Part shown: in pieces, positions 55,600 to 64,000 of the stretch
Layout: every line of letters begins with the position of its first letter
How positions within the stretch are numbered: the stretch's first letter is position 1
NCBI GenBank assembly: GCA_012934845.2
Contig: WNNJ02003654.1
Coordinates: 186,001 to 250,000, forward strand
Direction of reading: 5' to 3'
DNA length: 64,000 nt
DNA from: Pomphorhynchus laevis
Taxonomy: Eukaryota; Acanthocephala; Palaeacanthocephala; Echinorhynchida; Pomphorhynchidae
Notes under the pieces: model-generated
Seen by the model: the letters and a program-made list of their open reading frames with translations, nothing else
Told to the model about the DNA's origin: nothing
Databases searched by the model: none
Translations under genes and position numbers: made by a program

Positions 55600-58500
55600 T
55601 AAATAATCCAATATGAGTGAACAATCAATTTATAATATTAAAAATATCAATCGAGCAGTAGCCAAATCTGATCACATTGACCCTCATAAAACGAATTTTG
55701 GTGAATAAACATTTTTGAAACATTTAAATTGACGAGATGGCGTAGAAACAGATATTTTTTATATTTTTCTATAAAAAATATAAAAAACTTACAACAAAAA
55801 ATTTCTTCTCAATTTGGCTTTAAATTGTAAGCTATCGATTCTCATACATTTACTGTTCAAGCACCTAAAAGTTAAACACTGAAATGTTAAAAACGAAAAC
55901 AAGTAAAAATAAAAGGAACATTCGAAAATCGTAATTAAAATTGTATACTGAAGTAATTCAAATTAAGATCGCTTTATGAAACGAAACTATTATAAAATAA
56001 CAAAACCTGTACAGAATATATTCAGCTAAGGAATTACTTACAGAACTACAAGATTCGTAAGGTTCTTTATCAGCACAGAAGGAATAGAAGTATTACTGAT
56101 GCTAAATATTCAAATAGTATGTAAAATTCTTTCTTGCTAAAACGGTTGGCTACTTTAGATATTCAGTCGTTCCACTGTCAAAACTGATGACATCAGAAAT
56201 ATCGCTAAAGTCGAAAACGAGTTATAATCAGATGCAAAGCATTTAAATAGCAAACTAAATTTAACCAATTTACATTATTCGTAGATTATAGAAATTGCGA
56301 ATATTGGTAAGATCAAGATATTTCAGTGGATTTCCAGAAAGATTTCTAAAGCAGCCTATAGCAAATTCAAAAAAGACAATCTAAAAGTTACAAAATTTTC
56401 AGAGTTGATGGTATAATGTCCAGAGAACTTTTGATAAAATGAATATCACTTTCTATTAGGGACCTAAGCATCAACATTACAATATAAATTGTTTCATTCT
56501 ATTAAGTATTTTGCAAATCGCTTACAACACTCGCAATTCAGGCACCTGATCAGCCAATGAGCAATTCAAAGAATACAACTCAAAATTTTGCAAATGTCTA
56601 AAACGGTAAGTATAAACGACACAATAAGTATAGGGACTATTTAGATTTACAATTTTTTTAATTTTATCCATCGAGTTGTCACTATTATTGCAAAAAGTTT
56701 CTTACTGTTATCAGGCTGAATTACTGTCCTGCAAAAATAAATTGTGCCACATGAAGTCACAAGGATGTTATCTTACAATTCCAACAAAGTCGAGTTCAAG
56801 TGAGTCAACTCTTTGGAATCCGACAAATTGCTAGCATTTTTTATGTATCTGAATAACAGATGCAAATGAAAAATAATCAATTGCAGGGAACAAAGTATAA
56901 AATACATTTTACTACAGATTTATTGTACTATTATCTTCTATAAAATAGTTTAAAAATAGTTTTTTTCTATAAAATTCAAACGAAATTTATCTCAAGATAA
57001 TAAAAAAACGATGTTATGTAAAAAAGAACATTTAAAATATAAGAGTTTTTAATATTTTATTAAAAATATTTTATTTAATATTTTGAAAACGTAAAATAAC
57101 TTTAGTAAACTGTTTGGAATCCGACAAATAGCTAGCATTCTTTATATATCTAAACAACAGATAAAAATTAAAAATAAGAACAAAGTTTTCAATACATTTT
57201 ACGTCGAATATTTTATAAATATAATATCTATAATATTCAAACGAAATGGATAGTAATCTTATAATTATCTTATTTATCTTACTTATTTATTAATAATTAC
57301 TTATAAATAATTACTTATTTATTAATATTAACTTATTTACATATTTATTAATATTATTTAAACGATGTTTTCTTTCTTCTATTGAATAATCATTAATTCC
57401 TGTGGATGAATACGACGAAATGTTTGATTCATCTAGATAGCCGCACAAATAATAAATCTATATCAATATAAGACTGGAGATTGTAGCTACAAAATACATC
57501 TATTTTACGATAGATTTTTGATTTGGCAACGAAGCTGTTTATAAAAATTAATGCTATAAGCTCGATTCATTAAAAAATCTATTATTTTGAGTTGTTATAA
57601 TTTATTATTAAATCAGATAACATTTATAATTAATTTAAAAATAAATAAATTGTCAAAATTTTCAATTCTAATTTATTTTTAAAAAAATGGAAAATTTAAA
57701 ATATTAGATAATTTAATATTTTATATTTTTGGAAACGTAAAATAATTTTATCTACGAAAATTGTATGCATTTATTCCATCAATGAGAATTGTAGACAAAT
57801 GTTTGAATTGAATGTTTATTTTGTCATCGGGTTTAGTAGAGCAAATTCTGATTCACTTTGAAGGAGCTTTGAACTCGAGTGAAGTCTCGTATTAATAAAA
57901 CGAATAATAGTATTTTTGTAATTTAAGCATAATGTAGATCAAGACGGGCATATCAGCTTTTATTTTCGGTATACCGTAATATGGCATGAACCGTCGCTTT
58001 ATCGTTAATAGAATGTTTAATAAATGTTAACATCCTTCATGTTATACTCACAGTAATGCGAATTTATGGTCTAATATGTTAAGTAATAACGGGTATAAAA
58101 AAGTGAATTTATGTAAGCACAAAATGATTTGAGATACTCATCCAATTGTTTAGGTCATTAGCAGAACTGTATGGATATTTAGTCAATGTAGCATATTAGT
58201 AGCCTTTAATATAAGCAAACGATGCTAATATATAATAATCTTAATCATTATAATAAGCTTCCTCATTTTTAAATGCTCAATAAATTGAACTATTCGGTTC
58301 AATTTGCATTAACCAAATTGAACTCAGAGTTTAAAAGTAAAGTTTAAGAAATTTAAGTTTAAAAGTTTTTTTTAAGTTTTATTATTTGAATTTAAATTTT
58401 TTATCATTATCTAGTTAAAATATTTTCCAATTTTGTGCATTGCATCAATTAAACACGATTGTTTCTTACTTAGAAAGAAGCATAAATCTATCTAAACATT

Positions 58501-58840
58501 TTATACTCATCGAAACATAGTACAGGGATAATTTTAAAAATAGACTTTCAAAATTAAGATTTTTATAAGCTTTCCAAGTTTGAAGTAAATCAAACTATCA
58601 AACTTTTAAAAGTACGATTTTTACAAACATACGTTGAGTATTTTTATATTTACTATAAGGTTTTTAATGTTTCACAATTAAAATATATTATAACTTAAAA
58701 ATAACGACTAAATAAGTACTTTAAATTTCAAAATACAAAGCATTCAAACGTAAAAGTACGATTTTGATAAACTTTTAAAGTTTGGAGTAAATCAAACTTG
58801 TTCAATCAAACTTTCGAAACTTTTATATAGGTCATTAGCA
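55600..58840. other. AT-rich DNA with one local duplication
   Basis: TTTGGAATCCGACAAATTGC (56,811) recurs as TTTGGAATCCGACAAATAGC (57,112), with the next roughly 150 bp also related (CAATACATTTTAC, TTCAAACGAAAT). No coding frame with a recognisable family appears in the 3.2 kb. Confidence 0.5.
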
Positions 58841-58849
58841 GGACGAATC

Positions 58850-59100
58850 ATATATTAAAATATATTCATCCTGAACTCTATTTATTTTTTTATTTCCAGG
58901 AACTATCAGGTCTATCTAAACGACAACAAAAAAATATTTTAATATTTCGCTAGTAACTACTAACATATTCAGGAAAAAAACATAAAAATAAAAAAATCAC
59001 ACAAATAAAGTTTCTTGTCGGTTTCCTTATTGATGCTGGAATCAAAATTGTTGCTTGCAATTGTTCATTTAACATTTTCGTTTGTAGAAACCGCAGCAAA
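58850..59100 (-). mobile_element. H element copy next to the second LINE-B chimera
   Basis: It contains the degraded hammerhead-like unit CTGAATA + GTTAGT-AGTT-ACTAGC + GAAA (58,972-58,945, minus) and the word CTACAAACGAAAATG (about 59,085-59,070, minus). It aligns with 37,750-37,915 over at least 150 bp (for example AATAAAGTTTCTTGTCGGTT in both). A further word TTTGCTGCGG + CTACAAACGAAAATG is present in inverse sense at 61,747-61,775. Confidence 0.5.
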
Positions 59101-59229
59101 CAAAACACAACAATTAAACAAAAAGAAACAATGTTTTTATCGAACAAGTAAATTTAAACATAAAAAGTACACTATTAAAGGATTTTACAAATTGTTTAAT
59201 ATAATGAAAACACTGAATATCCAAAGTAA

Positions 59230-60720
59230 CTATAATGAATGATCAGATTCTAAATCCTCACCGATCGGCAAGGATTTTGTAAGCTCCGGCTTATTACTGT
59301 ACTTTTTAGAGTTATTTCTTTGTGATCGCTGATATTCTTCGCTATCATGTTCATGCGATCCATGAGCGTTGCTGTGACCACTATCTTCCGATTCGGTTGA
59401 TGTATTCGCGGCCGCGGTGGTGGCGGTTGTAATGAATTCGTTATTTCTTCGAACCATGTTTGAGCAACTCTTCAAAATTGATGCGATATTACTTCTTTTA
59501 TTCGTAATTAAGTGATTAGTGGTATTTGTTGTCGCTATCATTTGTACTGCCGATGGTGCGTCGTCATGTTGATCATGCTCAACACCTTGAACATAAACAA
59601 CATTGTCGGGTAGTATAAGATCATCACACATGTTGAGTAACTGATGAATGATCTGGTTGAGATGATCATTACAATTGTCGGGTGTATGATCGGCAACACT
59701 AGATTGGCTGTAATTCATCGTGGAAATTTAGGTTTTACCATTGTCAATCATAGTTTCTTCTTGGTTACTACTCGATGATACAAAGAAAGGCGCAGCAGAT
59801 TCGTCGGCACCGGGTTCGTTGATAGAACCAGAAGCAAATTTTGCAAATTCATTCGATGGATTGCAATCAAGCCCATATTTAGGATCATATGATGTAAATG
59901 ACATCATTGGTATTGTTGAATTGCTGTTAAGTATAAATGATGACGATTCAAACTCCAATCCCTGTTGAGATGATCTTTTTAATTTTATCGTCAAGTTATC
60001 ATTATCCTTGATTGGACAACAACTTAGATTATTGAATTCGTTCATTTGATTATTATTTATTTGCATATCATTACTAGCTAAGGGATGCATTGAACTCTGA
60101 TGCAGCTCACCAAGTTGTTGGATCTTATTTATTTGATCGGTAACTTGTCCTGTCGGTGCATTAGCAGACATCAATAGATGACTTTCAGCATCAGTTGTAG
60201 TTGCACAATAAGTAAATATCATTTCTTTTTCGAAATCTGTTTGACCGTAGTCCGACGATTGCTTTCTAACTTTGGTAAGAGATTTGGCTACATCAGTATC
60301 GTCATTATCGTCGACATTAAGCTGGGAATGATGATGCTGAAAAACATCATTAGTAGCATCGAATGGAGTATCGTGCTTAGTGATATTGGCAGGAATGTCA
60401 TCGTTACATTGAGACGCATGCTTGTTTATCGGTTCATTATCTGCGACTATCGTAGAAGTGGCGCTTACAGCATTATGCTCAGTTTCAATTGATCTGGAGT
60501 TATATGTATCACAACGTCTAGTCATACAGGGTAGTCTTATCACATCACGAGTTCGGCTCGAAGCACAAGTGTCTGGCTCGAAGAGGCGTTTCCCGGATTC
60601 ACCTGTTTCCTGGTGTCCACCATCAAATGTGGATATTGGGATCTGATCAAGTGACGCTAGCATTGCTTTGGCGTTGCCTCTCATTATTGCAATAGAGAGG
60701 CAACGCCAAAGCAAAAACAA
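59230..60720 (-). pseudogene. LINE-B C-terminal box fused in frame to an unknown Ser/Asn/Asp/His-rich protein
   Basis: The frame opens at 60,720 with LSIAIMRGNAKAMLASLD, the LINE-B C-terminal box (compare VSVALMRGNAKAILKSLD at 23.05 kb). It then continues open for about 310 residues of different, host-like sequence: VADNEPINKHASQCNDDIPA, FQHHHSQLNVDDNDDTDVA, TDQINKIQQLGELHQSSMHP, MNEFNNLSCCPIKDNDNLTI, SYDPKYGLDCNPSNEFAKFA. An in-frame TAA (59,728) interrupts it. The same frame goes on for 165 codons with HLNQIIHQLLNMCDDLILPD, SNIASILKSCSNMVRRNNEF and a Ser/His/Glu tail (SEDSGHSNAHGSHEHDSEEY), then TGA at 59,230. The composition suggests a disordered regulatory protein with one short folded helix region. 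I cannot name it. Confidence 0.6.
60665..60712. repeat. 48-bp hairpin at the 5' edge of the LINE-B fragment
   Basis: GCTTTGGCGTTGCCTCTC (60,665-60,682) is exactly inverted at 60,695-60,712. The centre TATTGCAATA pairs with itself, leaving a 2-nt bulge. One arm encodes the RGNAKA residues, so the fragment folded back on itself at its 5' end. Confidence 0.85.
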
Positions 60721-60854
60721 AATGTTTTTGAATTAAACAAAAACATTTTCGTTTGTAGGAACTTCATCAAAAAACAACAATAAACAAAAACACTAAAAAT
60801 GTACAACAAAAGTACAAAAAATATGTATTCATAACACAACAATAAAAATGATAA

Positions 60855-61700
60855 AAATGAAGAAATAAAATAAAAAATAGATGAATCCAAAACATTAAAA
60901 CAGATTACAAACATAATTTATGTTATATAAAAAGAAAATGAAAAACTAAATAAAAAATATTTTTATAATCAAAAGCTTGCGTTTATATTAATTTTAAGGT
61001 TAAGTCAGCTTTATTACCAACAATTAAGTTATCCTTTAGTTTGTTAATACAAAACACTTCTAAAATCTTACGTTTTAGCACACTGGTACGTTTAAACATA
61101 CCGGATTCTTTTGATAATATGGTAGTTCAATGGAAATCAATTATGTGATCATTATTAATGCCATGATCAACTAAGGCACTGCTTGTTCCAAGTTTAAGTG
61201 TGAATTTATGCTGGCTTACTCTTTTATTTATACCTTGCCCAGTTTATAAAAGGGATTTTATAAACAATGGATATATTGTTGTTGATGAATTTAATTTTTA
61301 AAACATTAAACCATTAAGGCATTCTTTTATTGTACAAAACAATATCATAGGATGTTGAAATTTGGTTTTCATAAATGTATTTTTTTAACGATTATTCCGT
61401 GTATTATTGATAAATGAAATCCCTACATACTTCCGTTTTTTTAAAGGACAAAATATATGAATTTTATTAGTTCTGGTCTTATATAAAGCCTTTTCAACTA
61501 CCCACTCTGGAAATTGGTATTTTCTTAAAGTGTCAATTATTAAGCCATCACGTTATTTCATCTCGACAAAATCGGAGCAAATCAAATTGTTTCGCAAAAC
61601 AATGATCTAGCAGCAGCTACTTTCCAAGTGTTAAGGGTATTTGAATACCAAGAAACTACATTAGGTTTCAATCCAACCTTTTGTCAAAACTTCTGCGATA
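60855..61700 (-). mobile_element. PLE2 copy b: connector and GIY-YIG nuclease remains
   Basis: The minus strand reads KTLNTWKVAAARSLFC-like connector sequence, LDTLRKYQFPEWVVEKALYK, SIVYKIPFINWARYK (the GIY-YIG start, tyrosine retained) and NKRVSQHKFTLKLGTSSALV, then DHGINNDHIIDF and KRKILEVFCINKLKDNLIVG. The pattern H....L...SALxxH....HxIDF.xTxIL is typical of Penelope GIY-YIG domains. Several frame changes are present. It is about 95 percent identical to copy a. The RT part upstream (beyond 61,700) is absent. No H insertion is present here. Confidence 0.65.
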
Positions 61701-61904
61701 ACATTTTTCATGTATAAAAGATGGTATAGAATTACTGACTAAGTTTTGTTTGCTGCGGTCCCTACAAACGAAAATGGTACGTAAACAAATAATGAGGCAT
61801 TTCTTAAATAAATAACTAACAACCACTTAAAAATAACGAAAAGAGACATTAGAAAAAAAACAACTGCAGTTCAGATAAGACAACTCATAACAGCATTTAG
61901 TCTT

Positions 61905-64000
61905 CAAATTGATGTCACAGCCTCAGGTCAAGGGGGATCTAAGCCCTCCAGCCAATCCAACACGCCCCTCTCCAACTGAGCCATCCGGAGTATTTCACCC
62001 TCCGAAGAGTCTAGTCGAGGCAGACTATGCTCGGCCTCGATTGGACTTAGTCTTAGCTCTGGGGGACGTACTCTCGAAAAGAAGACTAATTCCGAGAAAG
62101 CCCGAAAACCCCAGAGGCGCACTTGGTTTTTCCCATTCAACGACAGATGCTGAGCCCGTTTCAGGGCCCACCTAGCTTACTTCAGGATACGTTTAAGTCT
62201 ATCCAGGTCAGCTGTCGCCGACCGGTTCACCGTAACAGTTAACCCCAGGTATTTTACTCGACTTATGAAGGTAAGAAGTGGTTGATTAGTCAATATGGAA
62301 GATAGAGCTGAGAGTGCTAGTCTTTTTAATTTTTTCTTTATATCAGGGGTGCCATGAAAGACAACCAATTGCGATTAGGAGGAATTAAAACAAAGATTGG
62401 ATGGGGTCAGCAGGTGTGTTAATCTTAAAAAGATACGGCTGATGTCCGAGGCGACATCTGTGCACCTGGGTCCATAGAACAGGGCCGTGGTGTCATCAGC
62501 GTATACCACTAGATTTTGATCGCCTTTTAATTTTTTGTATAGTTCAATTAAGGCAGCAAGATATAAGATTGGAAAAGTGTGGAGCTTTGAGGCACACCCG
62601 TAATAGGGTAGAACTGACGTGCATCAGGTCGTCTTTAAAGAAGAATCGCTTGGTGTACAGCAATATTTCCACCATGTCAACAATTCTTGCAGGCAACCCT
62701 GGGGACCTGAGAGAAGATATAACAAAGGGAATGGAAATGCGATCAAATGCAGCAGAAAAGTCAAGGAAAACAGCCACAGCTAGTTGATGGATATTATCCG
62801 TACAAAACTGAACACTTCACCTATTGCTGAATGGACCGAGCGTCCTTTGACAGACCGATGAAAACTCGGTGGGATCAAATTACGCATACTTAAATGGTCG
62901 CGGATTCTATGCAAAAGCGCTCATTCGTAAATGGAGATGAGGGAGTTTTGAATTTAAAAAGGCCGCAGATCTTTAGGACATGAAACCGGACTACACTTGG
63001 GTAAAAAAGTTCTTCGACTAATATTGATGGCGGCTACATTGGATGGTGAGGCTAAAAGCATTGTGACGGCCACTTCTCTTCTTTGATCGGCTGTCAAAAG
63101 CTGATAGACCCGAGAAGATAGTGAAGCGACGGATTTAGAGGTGCCCGGAAGTGGCTTCCATGAGTTAAGGATATCTGTAACAGATAAGTCCCTGCTCCTG
63201 AAGTCACCCCAAGGAGGGATTTGTTGGAGTGATTGAGTGGCTCTATAATTATGTAAGACAGTGACTCCTTCAAAACATTATCAAGGCCTATGTCTAATCC
63301 AGCTTTAAGCTCTATCTTTCCAACTACAAACTTCTCGTTTTTGAAAATCTATCAGAAGGAAGACTGAGAAGTGTTAAGGTGAGCAATGCTCGCCTTATCC
63401 TTGCTCAGCTGGAACCTATATACTGTGCCCCAGTATTCATTCTAGAGGGGCTGGCGGAAATATAGACATTGGGAAAGTGTAGCATTTTTGCCAGAACCTT
63501 GAGTTTTGTTGGAGTGGGATTGTTAATAAGACATTTATAGGTAGTCGAAAGAAACGCGGTAGTTTGCGATGAGAGGTAGGAATTAAATTCGGTCAAACTC
63601 TTATTACCAATTCTGGGTAAATTTAAATAATCGCCTGAAAGAAAGCCACTGAGATGGGATCAAAGTGAAACCTCTTTCTAAGCAACGTATCTTGATCTAT
63701 CCGCTAACGAATTAGGTTATGAGAAATGGTCTGTTTTTGGCGCGACTGCTCAGTACAAATTGGTTTCAAACCCACATCTTATGAATCAGTAATATGTCGA
63801 GGAGAGAATCAGTTGTTGAGCAATGAAAGGTGGGGACGGTGGTTTGTGAATATGGTAGTCGTTCCTGTCTCTGCGGAGTGCTGCATTAATCCAACGACCA
63901 GTTCTTTAGTTGTAGTCACCGGGTCACATGTCATAGCAACTACCCAAAATACGGTCAAAGAGCTCACGGTTCTTGTGAATTTCCCCAAGCCTAATATAGA
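61905..64000 (-). mobile_element. LINE-A copy 5, inverted, running off the window end
   Basis: This is the minus-strand counterpart of copy 3; positions pair as x + y = 103,852 from 62,062 to 63,840 with only about five or six substitutions and no indels. The RT motif A frame (62,777-62,544, AVFLDFSAAFDRIS), the motif E frame (62,368-62,177) and the endonuclease-end frame (63,596-63,405) are all the same as in copy 3. From 63,840 to 64,000 and from 62,062 down to 61,905 the two copies differ by more than 10 percent. The 5' part lies beyond the window. Confidence 0.85.

Noticed and set aside
61747-61775. terminal inverted repeats around 59.07-61.78 kb (TTTGCTGCGG ... CTACAAACGAAAATG at both ends)
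   Set aside because: The words are in inverse orientation around the LINE-B chimera and PLE2 copy b, but a third copy lies inside at 60.75 kb and the words belong to the dispersed H element. Not convincing as one transposon.
1-64000. tRNA, rRNA and telomeric repeats
   Set aside because: No B-box type GTTCGANTC in a cloverleaf context, no rRNA-like conserved stretches and no TTAGG-type arrays were seen by eye; a covariance-model scan was not possible.

Overview
The window is AT-rich eukaryotic (metazoan) DNA packed with decayed retroelements. No multi-exon host gene, rRNA, tRNA or CRISPR array is recognisable. Bacterial features (operons, ribosome binding sites) are absent. The repertoire of several LINE lineages, Penelope-like elements (PLEs), foldback MITEs and satellite arrays suggests a small invertebrate, perhaps an arthropod; the species cannot be named from sequence alone.

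Five retroelement families make up most of the window. LINE-A is a Jockey/I-type LINE (CCHC-type zinc-knuckle ORF1, APE endonuclease, RT) at 1.7-3.5, 33.2-36.0, 38.6-42.0, 49.4-51.9 and 61.9-64.0 kb. LINE-B has a C-terminal restriction-like endonuclease (RLE; R2/NeSL/Hero-like organisation) at 5.2-7.1, 21.4-25.9, 37.0 and 60.6 kb. LINE-C is CR1/L2-like at 9.8-13.3 and 54.5-55.5 kb. PLE1 is a Penelope-type RT with a DKS motif at 17-19.7 kb and in a rearranged cluster at 43.3-47.4 kb. PLE2 is a canonical Penelope with a GIY-YIG remnant at 42.1-43.3 and 60.9-61.7 kb. A short element with a hammerhead-like core (H) occurs at 37.7, 42.2 and 58.9 kb. A non-coding dispersed repeat (R) fills about 7.3-9.3 and 29.3-31.9 kb.

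The most interesting feature is on the minus strand at 23,740-21,350. One reading frame runs from the RLE end of a LINE-B protein into a ubiquilin-like protein: weak UBL trace, STI1-type region with NLES and LPNP motifs, second STI1 region, UBA domain, stop. No frameshift occurs within this frame; it carries two internal stops. At 60,720-59,230 the last residues of a LINE-B protein (the RGNAKA signature) are again followed in frame by about 470 codons of an unrelated, host-like, Ser/Asn/Asp/His-rich protein with one internal stop. Two different coding sequences joined at about the same LINE codon suggest either recurrent RNA-level joining (template jumping is known for R2-type RTs) or a LINE lineage carrying exchangeable C-terminal domains.

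Other structural signals are: a near-identical 1.78 kb tract shared by inverted LINE-A copies whose flanks differ by over 10 percent, which looks like gene conversion; a roughly 290 bp direct repeat bracketing PLE1; a conserved structured 3' end of PLE1; a head-to-head inversion in PLE2; and several foldback and tandem repeats. The stretches 31.9-33.2, 36.0-36.9, 47.4-48.3, 52.4-54.5 and 55.6-58.8 kb hold nothing recognisable beyond AT-rich DNA and short repeats.
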